Shown piece by piece: positions 32,912 through 41,306 of a stretch of 43,073 nt of DNA (position 1 is its first letter; each line of letters starts with the position of its first letter). The translations under genes and the position numbers were made by a program. Under the pieces are notes generated by a model. It saw only the letters and a program-made list of their open reading frames with translations. It searched no databases and was not told the DNA's origin. Source of the stretch: Candidatus Acetothermia bacterium (GTDB lineage: Bacteria > Bipolaricaulota > Bipolaricaulia > RBG-16-55-9 > JANLFV01); the NCBI GenBank assembly GCA_024653345.1, contig JANLFV010000008.1:24736-67808 (forward strand), given 5' to 3'.

Positions 32912-35044
32912 TCAGGGGGAAGGAGCGGGAGCCTCGGTCTGCCCCCTCAGGGCCTGCAAGGCGGCCTCGATCGCCTCCTTGTCCCTTGTCAGCTTATCCA
33001 CCTCGGCCTTCAGCCGATCATACTCGCTCTTCTCCAGCAGTGGCCTTCTCAACTGCTCCAGGAGCCCCTCGGCCTTGCGCTTGACCGCGACGAGGGCCCT
33101 CTCATACTGGGCTCTGGCCTCATCAGGCTTCCCGTTCTCCGCGAGATGCTTCCCCAGCCGGGTCATAGCGCGATAGTAGGAGCTGTCCTTGGCGATGATC
33201 GCTTCCAGTATCTCCACGCCCTCCTCCGCTCGGCCCGTGAGGAGGTAGATCTCGGCCTTCTGGTAGAGGTAGTCCAGATCGGTCGGGTCGATCTTAGTGA
33301 CCAGATCGAGGTAGCGCGTGGCCTCCTCGAGGTCCCGCAGCCCGAGCGCGGCAATCCCGAGGTTGAAGAGGGTCGTCACCCGCGGATAGCTGGCCCAGGA
33401 GCGCTCCAGGACCTCCCGCGCCCGGCGATACTCCCCTTCCTTGGTATAGATCAGGCCGAGGTAGGAGAGGGCCTCCTTGGGCGCGAAGTCCCACTCCAGG
33501 CTCTTCTCCAGATACTCCTTAGCGGAAGCGGCGTCGCCCCTCTCATAAAGGCTCTTCCCTCTCGTCGCGTAGAGGTCCCCGATGAAGTCCCCCGCGGCGA
33601 AGACGATCACGGTGAGCGCCAAGACCGCCGTGCACAAGGCCAGGGCCCACCTCGAGTATCGCTGGGGTCTTCCCTCTTGGGCCCAGCCCTGGAGATAGCC
33701 GGCGTCGAGGAGCGCCAGGAGCACGATCAGGCAGAGGGCCGAGGCCGGCAAATGGAGTGGGAAGGAGAAGAAGGCATCGCCCATGAAGGCCAGCACTCCG
33801 GCGAGCAGGAGGAGGATGGTCAGGGCTCTCTCCTTGCCCTCCTCGGTCTGCCCCTTCCCTTTGGGAGGGAGGCTGCGGCTCAGCCCCCGGGCCCTCCGCC
33901 AGCCGCTGAAGAAGACGAGAAAGATGAGCGCGCCGATCACGACCGCCCCCAGGGTCCCCAGCTCGGCCCACATCTGGAGGTAGTCATTGTGGGCCTGGAG
34001 GGCCTGAGCGATGTAGATGTCCTTGTATCTTGCCCCGCGGGGCGTCTCGAGGAAGGCGGCCTTGTAGTCGAGGAACTCCAGCTTGAAGTCCCCTAGCCCG
34101 ATCCCGATGATAGGGTGGGCCTTGATCATCTCCCAAGTCACCCACCAGTCATAGTAGCGGACATAAGGGCCGGCCAGGGCCTCGACCCCTGTGGCGACCC
34201 GCCCGAAGATAGTCCCGCTCAGGTTCAAAGGATTGGGGAAGAGGAAGAGAGCAGTAATGACCGCCATCAGGCCGATGAGGCCGACGATCCAGCGCCAGCT
34301 CCGCCGGACGAGCTCGAGCCGGAGGAGCTTGAGCCGGAGAGCGCCGGCGAGCAGGAAGATCGCCCCGATCGCCAGGCCGATCCAGACCGCGCGCGAGGCG
34401 ATGGCCATGATCGCATACCAGATGAGCGCCATCCCCAGCAGGATCGGGAGCTTCTGCCACCGGCGCGGGGCGCGCAGGAGCAGCAGGCCGTAAGGGATAT
34501 AGAGGTAGGCGAGGAACCCGCCGAGGTAGTTCTTGTTCCCCATCGTGGAGATGATGCTCCCGATCCCCGGCCTGACCCGCTGGCGGATCACCAGGTCGAA
34601 CCCGCAGTATTGCACGATCCCGTAGAGCGAGGCGAGCACAGCCGCGGCGAAGACGCTCCCGAGCAGGACGAGTGCGGTCCGCTCCTGCCGGACGGTGTTC
34701 ACCAGGACGAGATACAGCAGGAGGAAGACGATGACCAGCCCCAGGCTTTCTAAGCCCACCCGGAGGTTCTCGGAGTTGGCGAGGGAGATGAGTGCCGCTT
34801 CGAGCAGCAGCAAGCCGAGCCAGAATGCGACGGGGACATGGAGCGCGGCCCCCTTGTCCAGCAGCAGCTCGGCGGCCCAGACTAGCAGCAAGAGTGAGAC
34901 GGAGACAAAGGCGAAGATCAGCTTGGGATACTGCTGGCTGAGGGGCGACATCACCAGCGGGAGGCCGAAGAGGATGAAGATGACCAGCCCCAGCCGCGCC
35001 CGCCGCAGCGGAGTTGCCCAGCCTATCCCTCTAGCCTCAGCCAC
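32912..35044 (-). CDS. O-antigen ligase/polymerase-like membrane protein with C-terminal TPR domain
   Basis: The 710-residue product has roughly 12 hydrophobic segments in its first 480 residues, with a periplasmic loop containing VTWEMIKAHPIIGIGLGDFK and ALQAHNDYLQMWAELG, the Wzy_C/O-antigen ligase signature. Residues 490-640 are TPR repeats (YERGDAASAKEYLEKSLEWD, ALSYLGLIYTKEGEYRRARE, TLFNLGIAALGLRDLEEAT), followed by a short coiled coil (EYDRLKAEVDKLTRDKEAIE). This fusion is common in glycan ligases of several phyla and in proteins that glycosylate exported proteins. Type IX cargo is often attached to a lipopolysaccharide, so a role in the surface system next to it is possible. GTG 35044 has GAGGAG 10 nt upstream. 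Confidence 0.85.
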   Translation of the reverse strand: MAEARGIGWATPLRRARLGLVIFILFGLPLVMSPLSQQYPKLIFAFVSVSLLLLVWAAELLLDKGAALHVPVAFWLGLLLLEAALISLANSENLRVGLESLGLVIVFLLLYLVLVNTVRQERTALVLLGSVFAAAVLASLYGIVQYCGFDLVIRQRVRPGIGSIISTMGNKNYLGGFLAYLYIPYGLLLLRAPRRWQKLPILLGMALIWYAIMAIASRAVWIGLAIGAIFLLAGALRLKLLRLELVRRSWRWIVGLIGLMAVITALFLFPNPLNLSGTIFGRVATGVEALAGPYVRYYDWWVTWEMIKAHPIIGIGLGDFKLEFLDYKAAFLETPRGARYKDIYIAQALQAHNDYLQMWAELGTLGAVVIGALIFLVFFSGWRRARGLSRSLPPKGKGQTEEGKERALTILLLLAGVLAFMGDAFFSFPLHLPASALCLIVLLALLDAGYLQGWAQEGRPQRYSRWALALCTAVLALTVIVFAAGDFIGDLYATRGKSLYERGDAASAKEYLEKSLEWDFAPKEALSYLGLIYTKEGEYRRAREVLERSWASYPRVTTLFNLGIAALGLRDLEEATRYLDLVTKIDPTDLDYLYQKAEIYLLTGRAEEGVEILEAIIAKDSSYYRAMTRLGKHLAENGKPDEARAQYERALVAVKRKAEGLLEQLRRPLLEKSEYDRLKAEVDKLTRDKEAIEAALQALRGQTEAPAPSP

Positions 35045-35225
35045 CGGCCCCAGTCTCCTCGATCACTCTTGGCATTGATGACACCGTGCTAGAAGACCTC
35101 GCTCAGCCTTACCTCCAAGCCCGCAAGGAACGGCGATGCCAAGCCTTCCCCCTGCTCGTGGAGCCCGGCCCCGTCATGGCCCCGCTTCCCCAGCTTCAAG
35201 ACCTCCCCCTCCTTCTAGCGCTTCC

Positions 35226-35254
35226 ATTCTAGCCCGGGGCTGGATCGACAACAA
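35226..35254 (-). promoter_or_regulatory. Promoter of the O-antigen-ligase-like gene, long leader
   Basis: On the minus strand TTGTTG (35254-35249), 17 bp, TAGAAT (35231-35226). Transcription would start near 35219, giving a leader of about 175 nt. A strong AAGGAGGGGGAGG followed by a TTG-started reading frame of about 35 codons lies within it; significance unknown. Confidence 0.5.
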
Positions 35255-35281
35255 CCTCCGGGCGGCGGGCCGGGGGCTGAA

Positions 35282-36523
35282 CTAGCGGACGACCGCGAGC
35301 TTCTCTACACCGCTTGAGACGAGCGCCCCATCCCGGAGCTTGACGGTCAGGACATAGAGGTAGACGCCGTTCGCTAAGAGCCTGCCGCGGCTGTCGAGCA
35401 GCGCCCACTCGAGGGTGGTCCCCATTACCAAGGGGGAGTCGAAGACTGCTCGTCCGCCGAGATCGAAGACCCGCAGCTGGAGAGCCTCGATGCCCGGTCC
35501 GAGCGCGACGAACCGGATCGTCCCGCCCGCTCGCTCGGCCCGGAGCTCAACCCTGCTCGACGCCAGGCGCGAGGAGCCGGTCAGCGCGAGGCTCGCCCCC
35601 TGGAGCTCGAGGACCGGCGCGCGGATCACGAGCTGCTGGAAGCCGCAGAGCCAGGCGACGATGAACTTGATGTTGTCCTTGATCTGCCATAGATACTTCT
35701 CGGTCTGGCGGATCGCGCGCAGCGACTTCTTCAGGGCCGCGAGGGCCTTCTTCATCGCCCGCCTCTCGCAGGTCGTGTTCCCATCGCAGCCTGCGACCGC
35801 GTCCAGCCAGGCCAGGGCCTCGGACTCATACTCATTCCCCTGCTCGAGGAGCTTGTCCATCTCCACCAGGAAGATGTCCTTGTCCATGAGGAAGACCAGG
35901 ATCACCAGAAGCGGGGCGTAGGGGTGCTCGGTATCCCCCTCGAGGCAGCCCTGCCCGGGCGATGGGAAGTAGGTCTGGTCCTGCTCGGGGTCGTAGCAGA
36001 TCGTCTTCTTCGCGAGCGCGTAGGCCGTCGCCTCGCCGATCTCCCCGTCGAGGGTGCTCCCCTCGAGCGCGATCGCGAGCGAGGTCACATCCTCGTCGAG
36101 CCAGCTGAGCGTCTCGTGGACCTTCTGCAGTCCGGGGTAGACCGACTCGAGCTTCACCTCCTCCGCGCCTCGAATGAGGCCCCCGACCTTGTCTGCGCAG
36201 GTCTGGTAGGGGCCGGACTCGTATCTCAAGCAGGTCTCGAGAGTCGCCTGGGCTTCGACCTTCCAGTCCTTCACATCCTTGAGCGGGTCGAAGAGCTCCG
36301 TCCGGAGATCGCTCAACAGGTCCCAGCTCAGCTCGAGCAGGTCAGCGGCTGCTGTCAGGAGATCGTCTTTGTAGTCCGCGCTTATTCCTTCACCGGTCTG
36401 GAGGTCGGCGAGCGCCGGGCCTCCCTCCAGGCCCACGACCGCTCCCAGGAGCAGCGCCCCCAGCACCAGCCCCCAGGGGAGCCTCCTTCCCGTTATCCTT
36501 GGACCTCGCTGCATGATTCCCAT
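35282..36523 (-). CDS. Secreted helical-domain/CTD family protein 1
   Basis: The 413-residue product is the most divergent of four tandem paralogues. ATG 36523 was chosen for GGAGG 5 nt upstream. A signal peptide (LPWGLVLGALLLGAVVG...ALAD) is followed by the family domain: ISADYKDDLLTAAADLLELS, VKDWKVEAQATLETCLRYE, HPYAPLLVILVFLMDKDIFL, VEMDKLLEQGNEYESEALAW, KYLWQIKDNIK and WLCGFQQLVIRAP. The C-terminal 90 residues are the sorting-type domain (LQLRVFDLGGRAVFDS, LANGVYLYVL, VEKLAVVR). It lacks the ICPWCLPPL linker of the other three. Function unknown; the family looks like a cell-surface module secreted by the putative type IX-like route. Confidence 0.85.
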   Translation of the reverse strand: MGIMQRGPRITGRRLPWGLVLGALLLGAVVGLEGGPALADLQTGEGISADYKDDLLTAAADLLELSWDLLSDLRTELFDPLKDVKDWKVEAQATLETCLRYESGPYQTCADKVGGLIRGAEEVKLESVYPGLQKVHETLSWLDEDVTSLAIALEGSTLDGEIGEATAYALAKKTICYDPEQDQTYFPSPGQGCLEGDTEHPYAPLLVILVFLMDKDIFLVEMDKLLEQGNEYESEALAWLDAVAGCDGNTTCERRAMKKALAALKKSLRAIRQTEKYLWQIKDNIKFIVAWLCGFQQLVIRAPVLELQGASLALTGSSRLASSRVELRAERAGGTIRFVALGPGIEALQLRVFDLGGRAVFDSPLVMGTTLEWALLDSRGRLLANGVYLYVLTVKLRDGALVSSGVEKLAVVR

Positions 36524-37025
36524 TTCGGCCTCCGTTCCGCAGGTCAAGCGATCACCGTGGTCCGTGGCGAGTATACCCCGTAATGGTCCTGGATTTCTGT
36601 AATGGCCGATACCCTTGGTCCTAGTTCCGCGCCCGCCGGGGGAAGGTCGGGCGGGGGAGCCGGAAAGCGAAGTTGAGGAGCCCCCAGATCACCAGGGGGA
36701 AGAGCTCCCGCCCGATGGTGAAGAAGGCCTGAAGGCAGGGCTAGGAATAGAAGTTCAAGCAGCTTGTGGGGAGCAGCACGAGCGAGAGGTGGGTCTCCCC
36801 TACGGCAAAACGATCTAGGCGGGATCGATGGTGAACACCAGGCCGAGCCTCAGCCTTTCAAGCCAGCTGAGGCACTTCAGCGCACACAGGGCTCTACAGA
36901 TCAGTCTCTTTCAGGACCGTCATAGCGAGTGGCTCTGGCAGCAAGTATCGTTCAATCTGCCCTCACCCTGGGGGTCTTGGCCGCCCGCTTGCCCTTCTCA
37001 GCCACGCGCCCGCCGTTGCCCACAG
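36524..37025. other. Intergenic region with possible decayed gene pieces
   Basis: A weak -10 (TATACT on the minus strand, 36575-36570) may serve the gene at 35282; no -35 is clear. On the minus strand the readings SWLERLRLGLVFTIDPA (about 36816-36866) and PCLQAFFTIGRELFPLVIWG continuing to a stop near 36630 look protein-like but are interrupted by stops. The first recalls the SVWLERLRL strand of the PorV-like protein at 23722. They may be remnants of a barrel or membrane protein gene; chance is not excluded. Confidence 0.25.
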
Positions 37026-38804
37026 CTATCGCACGACTGCCACCTTCCTCACCTCGCTCTGCGTCGTCCCGGCGGCGGTTGTAGCCTCGATGATGTAGAG
37101 ATAGACCCCGTTCGCCACACCGTAGGTCCTCCAGGAGAGCATGTTGCCCGCGACCATTCCACTATCGAAGACCGCCCGGCCGGAGAGGTTGAAGACCCGG
37201 ACCCTCATCCCTTGAACGGCTCCGCCGAAGGCGGCGAAGCGGATCACCCCGGGTTGCGAGAAGGTCCGGAGCTCCGCCGCAGCGGCCACAAGCGGCGGGA
37301 GACACCACGGGCAGATGAAGGCCCGCTCCCCCTCGCCCGGAAGGATCAGCGGCGCGCGGATCACCAGCTGCTGGAACCCGCAGAGCCAGGCCTTGATCGT
37401 CTTGATGTTGTCCTTGATCGCCCAGACATATTTCTCGACCTGGCGGATCAGCTTGATCGAGCTCTTCAGCGGCCCGAGCGCCTCCTTGATCGCCTTCTTC
37501 TGGCAATCGAGGTTATTGCCGCATGTGGTCATGGCCGTAGTGAGCCAGGCCAGGGCCTCCGACTCATACTCGTTCGCTTGCTCCAGGAGCTTGTCCATCT
37601 CCACGAGGTAGATGTTCTTCTCCGAGAGCAGGACCATCAGGACCAGGAGCGGGGCATAGGGCCGATCATTGCCCTTTTCATCCTTAACTGTCTTCTTCGT
37701 CAGGGCATCGGCGATTGTCTGGCCGATCTCCTCATCAAGGCTCGCCTGCTCGATCTCCATGATCAGGTCCGTCACCTCGGCTTGGAGGTCTTGGAGGCTC
37801 TCGTGGACGGTCGTCAGGCCCTTGAAGGTCGTCTGTTTCTCCTTGTCGGCAGATCCGACGAGAAATGCTGCTTTCCCTGCGCAGGGCAGGTAGCCTTCGG
37901 CTGGCTGATACTTGAGGCAGGTCTCGAGCGTGGCCTGGGCCTCGACCTTCCAGTCCTTGACCTTCACCAGCGACTCGAAGAGGCTCTTCCGCGCCTCGTT
38001 GAGGAGGTCGTTCGTCAGGTCCAAGAGGTCCGCGACCGCGTCCAGCAGCGTCCCCTTATAGTCCACTGTTATGCCGTTCCCGTCCGTCGGGGTCGGCGTC
38101 GGGCCCGGGCCGGGTCCAGGCCCAGGGCCCGGAGGGGGAGGCGTGGGAGCGATCGCGGCGAGCTTGGTCTCCTCAGCTGAGGCGAACTCGGCGACCGTCG
38201 CGACATAGAAATACCTGGCCGGATTGGCTGTGCAGCTCTGGAGGGCTGCCGCATCCGCGTCCCCGATCCCGATCGCCCAGATCTCGTAGCCGGCATCCCG
38301 CGCGTCCGTGCAGGCGTTCTGGAAGCTCGGCCCGGTCGTGGCCGCGCCGTTGGTCGCCAGGTTGATGACCCGCTTGGAATCCGCTGGCGCGTCGTCGAGG
38401 AGCACCCTTGCTAGGTTGACCGCCCCGCCGAGGTTCGTCGAGCCGCAGGTCGGGCTGCTCTTGATGGCATTGAGCGCGGCGACGATCGCCGCCTTGTTGG
38501 TAGCCACATCAGTGAGCCCGATCCGCTGGATCACCGTCCTGCCGAACGAGACCACCGCGATCCGCGCCGTCCCCCCGGCCGAAACCCAGGGCGCGATCAC
38601 CTCGTTCAACGCGGAGATGAACCCGTCCACTTCCACGGCCACATTCCCCGGCGGCTGCGGCGTCGGCCCGCTATAGCAGAGGCTTCCCGACTCATCGACC
38701 AGGAAGACCAGATCGAGCGTCTCAGCCGCGGAGACGAGCGCAGCCGCCCCCACGAGGAACGCGAGGACCAGCCCGCCGATCACTCCCCATTTCCCCAGTC
38801 TCAT
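37026..38804 (-). CDS. Secreted VWA / helical-domain / CTD family protein 2
   Basis: The 592-residue product has a signal peptide (about 1-27). Next is a von Willebrand A domain (30-215) with MIDAS DESGS (Asp37, Ser39, Ser41) and Thr123, but with Asn152 in ATNGA where the paralogue at 38914 has the canonical Asp (VTDGAPT). A Pro/Gly linker (220-240) follows, then the family helical domain beginning ITVDYKGTLLDAVADLLDL and including DRPYAPLLVLMVLLSEKN, VEMDKLLEQANEYESEALAW and WLCGFQQLVIRAP, then ICPWCLPPL and the sorting-type domain (RVFNLSGRAVFDSGMVAGNM, ANGVYLY, RKVAVVR). ATG 38804 follows GGAGGAGG at good distance. Confidence 0.9.
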   Translation of the reverse strand: MRLGKWGVIGGLVLAFLVGAAALVSAAETLDLVFLVDESGSLCYSGPTPQPPGNVAVEVDGFISALNEVIAPWVSAGGTARIAVVSFGRTVIQRIGLTDVATNKAAIVAALNAIKSSPTCGSTNLGGAVNLARVLLDDAPADSKRVINLATNGAATTGPSFQNACTDARDAGYEIWAIGIGDADAAALQSCTANPARYFYVATVAEFASAEETKLAAIAPTPPPPGPGPGPGPGPTPTPTDGNGITVDYKGTLLDAVADLLDLTNDLLNEARKSLFESLVKVKDWKVEAQATLETCLKYQPAEGYLPCAGKAAFLVGSADKEKQTTFKGLTTVHESLQDLQAEVTDLIMEIEQASLDEEIGQTIADALTKKTVKDEKGNDRPYAPLLVLMVLLSEKNIYLVEMDKLLEQANEYESEALAWLTTAMTTCGNNLDCQKKAIKEALGPLKSSIKLIRQVEKYVWAIKDNIKTIKAWLCGFQQLVIRAPLILPGEGERAFICPWCLPPLVAAAAELRTFSQPGVIRFAAFGGAVQGMRVRVFNLSGRAVFDSGMVAGNMLSWRTYGVANGVYLYIIEATTAAGTTQSEVRKVAVVR

Positions 38805-38832
38805 CTTGCCAACCTCCTCCTCATGAATACCT

Positions 38833-38868
38833 CACCGGTGCAATGTCAAGTATATCACCGCGAGGTGA
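38833..38868 (-). promoter_or_regulatory. Promoter/operator region of family gene 2
   Basis: On the minus strand TATACT (38854-38849) and, overlapping it, TTGACA are seen, but a matching pair at standard spacing is not clear. Two symmetric elements flank them: CACCGGTG (38833-38840) and TCACC-GCGA-GGTGA (38855-38868). Both share TCACCG, suggesting a binding site. Confidence 0.35.
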
Positions 38869-38913
38869 CGCTCTTCTGTAACCGGGATCACCCCCCCTGG
38901 GCCCTAGCCCCTC

Positions 38914-41217
38914 TCAGCGAAGGATGACTATTTTTCGGACCTCCGTCCGGATCACCCCCGCCGGGGTGGCCAGCTCGACCGCGTAGAGATAGACCCCGTT
39001 CGCGAGAGTGCTCGTCCTCCAGATCAGCATATTCCCCGCGACCATGCCGCTATCGAAGACCGCCCGGCCAGAGAGGTTGAAGACCCGGACCCTCATCCCC
39101 TGGACGGCTCCGCCCAAGGCGGCGAAGCGGATCGCCCCCGGCTCATAGTAGGTCCGGAGCTCCGCGACCGCGGCCCCGCTCAGAGGCGGGAGACACCAGG
39201 GGCAGATGATTCTCTGTTCCTCTTCTGGAGTGAGCAGCGGCGCGCGGATCACCAACTGCTGGAACCCGCAGAGCCAGGCCTTGATCGTCTTGATGTTGTC
39301 CGTGATCCCCCAGAGGAGCTTCTCGGCCTCGCGGATGAGCTTGATCGACTTCTCCAGGGCGGCCATCGCTTCTTTGATGGCCTTCCGCGCGCAGGCCTCG
39401 GGGTCAGCGCCGAGGTTGCAGGTATCGACGACCTGGGCGAGCCAGGCGACGGCTTCGGACTGGAACTCAATCGCCTGCTCGAAGAGCTTGTCGATCTCCA
39501 CCAGCGCCTGGTTCTTCTCCGCGAGGAGGACCATGATCACCAACAGCGGGGCGTAGGGCCGCTCGTTCCCCTGCTCGTCGCGGATCGTCTTCTTCGTGAG
39601 CGAGTCCGCGGTCGGCTGGCCGATCCGCCCCTCGAGGCTCGCCCCCTCGATGTCCATGATCAGGTCACCGACAGACTCCTGGACATCGGCCAGGCTATCG
39701 TGGAGCCCGTCGATCATCATGTTGAGCGTCGCTAGCTCGACTAGGCTTGAGAGCGCAATGATAGCCCCTGAGCCCATCGCGGCTGCCGCGAGGTCCCCAT
39801 AATCATCGGCGAACTCGAGCGTGCTCTCCAGCGCCGCGAGGCAGCCGACCTTCAGGTCCTTGATCAGGACGATCAAGGGGAAGATCCCGATCTCGCCCTC
39901 TCCCACCGCTGTTAGGCCAGCTAGAAGCTCGTGCAGCTCATCGTTCAGGTCTGCCGCTGCTCCTAGCAGCTCGGCCTTGTAGTCTACGGTGATCCCGGGC
40001 CGCTCGAGCGGCGGGTCCTCTCCAGAAGAGCCGCCGGGGTTCCGTGAGCCGCTCACCCGCGTGGTGGCCGTCGCGCGGTTGTTGCCCTTGTTCGGATCCT
40101 CGTTCTGGCCGAGGACCGAGGCGGTGTTGCTGAGCGTCCCGGCAAAGTCGGAGTCCACCCGCGCCCGGATGGTGATCGTGGCCCGCCCGCCGCTGGGAAT
40201 CCTTCCAAGATGGCAATCGATGATGTTATTATTGCTCTCGCACCGCCCCTGGCTGGGGCTGATGCTCACCAGGGTCACCCCCGACGGGAGGGGGTCGCTC
40301 ACCAGGGCGTCATATTCGTTCTGCGGCCCGGCGTTCCCCACCGCCAGGGTCCAGACCAACTCCTCCCCGGCCTTGACCGTCTCGGCGCTCGCGGTCTTGG
40401 TGATCCAGAGGTCGGGGTCCGCGCTGACGGCCGGCTTGAGGATCGTCCGGAGCTTCTGCTCCTCCACGCTCACGAACCCCGCGACCGTCGAGGCGTAGAA
40501 GTAGCGGGCGCTGCTTGCGGCGCACTGGACTAGGGAAGATTCCTTCGCCTCCCCGATCCCCACGGCCCAGATCTCGTAGCCTGCAGCGCGCGCGGCAGTG
40601 CAGGCCGACTGGAAGAAGCTCTCCGGCCCGGCGGTCGTGAGCGGGAGCGTCGGTGCCCCGTCGGTCACGAGATTGATGATCCGTAGCGGCGCGGTGCCCC
40701 CGTCCAGAATCGCCTTGGCCCTGTTCACTGCCGTCCCGAGGTTGGTCTCCCCGCAGTCGGGCGAGCGCGTGATCGCCCTCAGGGCCGCGATTACCTCATC
40801 CTTCGCTGCCTCCATATCCGTCAGCCCGATCCGGACGGTCACCTTCGTCCCGAAGGAGACGACCGCGACACGGACATGCGCGCCGCGATTGACGCTCGGG
40901 ACCACCACTTCGTTCAGGGCCGTGACCAGCCCCTCGACCTCCACGGCCACATTCCCCGGCGGGCTCTTGGTGCAGAGGCTCCCCGACTCGTCCACGACCA
41001 TCACCAGGTCCACCGTCTGGGCCGCGGCGACGACCGGGATCAGTGTAAAGAATATGATAAGGATGAGCAGCGCGCCCCAGGCGCGGCTCCCCGGGGATGG
41101 CAGTCGATCACCGCTTGCTCTGCAGCCTCCCCTTCCCCCTTGATGGGGGAAGGCCGGGATGAGGGTGGTAATGATCCTCTCCCTCCAGGGGAGAGGAGCT
41201 TCTTTCCGCCGGTCCAT
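38914..41217 (-). CDS. Secreted VWA / DUF11 / helical-domain / CTD family protein 3
   Basis: The 767-residue product has an unusually long N-region: residues 7-30 are encoded by a dispersed hairpin repeat (41127-41198), before the hydrophobic signal core 47-64 and cleavage near VAAAQ. ATG 41217 is kept because GGGAGG lies 5 nt upstream and no other in-frame start occurs before the signal core. Then a VWA domain (68-260; Asp76, Ser78, Ser80, Thr158, Asp186 all present), a DUF11 domain (265-390; KAGEELVWTLAVGNAGPQ), the family helical domain (ITVDYKAELLGAAADLNDEL, RPYAPLLVIMVLLAEKN, WLCGFQQLVIRAP), ICPWCLPPL and the sorting-type domain (ANGVYLYAVEL, RKIVILR). Confidence 0.88.
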   Translation of the reverse strand: MDRRKEAPLPWRERIITTLIPAFPHQGGRGGCRASGDRLPSPGSRAWGALLILIIFFTLIPVVAAAQTVDLVMVVDESGSLCTKSPPGNVAVEVEGLVTALNEVVVPSVNRGAHVRVAVVSFGTKVTVRIGLTDMEAAKDEVIAALRAITRSPDCGETNLGTAVNRAKAILDGGTAPLRIINLVTDGAPTLPLTTAGPESFFQSACTAARAAGYEIWAVGIGEAKESSLVQCAASSARYFYASTVAGFVSVEEQKLRTILKPAVSADPDLWITKTASAETVKAGEELVWTLAVGNAGPQNEYDALVSDPLPSGVTLVSISPSQGRCESNNNIIDCHLGRIPSGGRATITIRARVDSDFAGTLSNTASVLGQNEDPNKGNNRATATTRVSGSRNPGGSSGEDPPLERPGITVDYKAELLGAAADLNDELHELLAGLTAVGEGEIGIFPLIVLIKDLKVGCLAALESTLEFADDYGDLAAAAMGSGAIIALSSLVELATLNMMIDGLHDSLADVQESVGDLIMDIEGASLEGRIGQPTADSLTKKTIRDEQGNERPYAPLLVIMVLLAEKNQALVEIDKLFEQAIEFQSEAVAWLAQVVDTCNLGADPEACARKAIKEAMAALEKSIKLIREAEKLLWGITDNIKTIKAWLCGFQQLVIRAPLLTPEEEQRIICPWCLPPLSGAAVAELRTYYEPGAIRFAALGGAVQGMRVRVFNLSGRAVFDSGMVAGNMLIWRTSTLANGVYLYAVELATPAGVIRTEVRKIVILR
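41127..41198. repeat. Two-hairpin dispersed repeat inside the 5' coding region of family gene 3
   Basis: On the plus strand CCCCTTCCCCC-TTGAT-GGGGGAAGG... (first hairpin), then CCGGGATGAGGGTGGTAATG and a second hairpin CCTCTCCCTCCAGGGGAGAGG. The order hairpin, CCCTCATCCCGGCC linker, hairpin is the same as in the pair at 28845-28966. It is in frame in the gene and encodes part of the long N-region. Confidence 0.65.
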
Positions 41218-41240
41218 GACCGCCTCCCTTTTAAGAGATC

Positions 41241-41273
41241 ACCCCTGGGGCCTCGGAGCGAGGCCCCAGGGGT
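41241..41273 (-). terminator. Perfect 15-bp hairpin between family genes 4 and 3
   Basis: ACCCCTGGGGCCTCG (41241-41255) pairs without mismatch with CGAGGCCCCAGGGGT (41259-41273) over a 3-nt loop. It lies downstream of the gene at 41307, 24 bp upstream of the start of the gene at 38914. There is no T-run, but the stem is strong enough to act as a terminator or attenuator or to hold mRNA ends. Confidence 0.6.
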
Positions 41274-41306
41274 GCTTACTCGCTACTTCTTCCGCGCCGC
41301 GGGGTG

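Noticed and set aside
35045-35281. Plus-strand protein-like pieces (GIDDTVLEDLAQPYLQ; GWIDNNLRAAGRGL), the latter recalling the DNN of IS66 transposases
   Set aside because: Too short and in different frames; no terminal repeats or other transposase motif. Kept only as the long leader of the 32912 gene.
38085-38150. Tandem GC-rich repeats that might be a CRISPR-like or satellite array
   Set aside because: They simply encode the Pro/Gly linker of family protein 2.
36828-38180. 450-residue plus-strand frame across the family gene 2 region
   Set aside because: Mostly antisense to the well-supported VWA/CTD gene; no ribosome binding site or recognisable sequence.
39184-39210. CPWC in ICPWCLPPL resembling a thioredoxin-type CxxC site
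   Set aside because: It sits in a linker before the sorting domain with no thioredoxin fold around it; more likely a structural disulphide or metal site.
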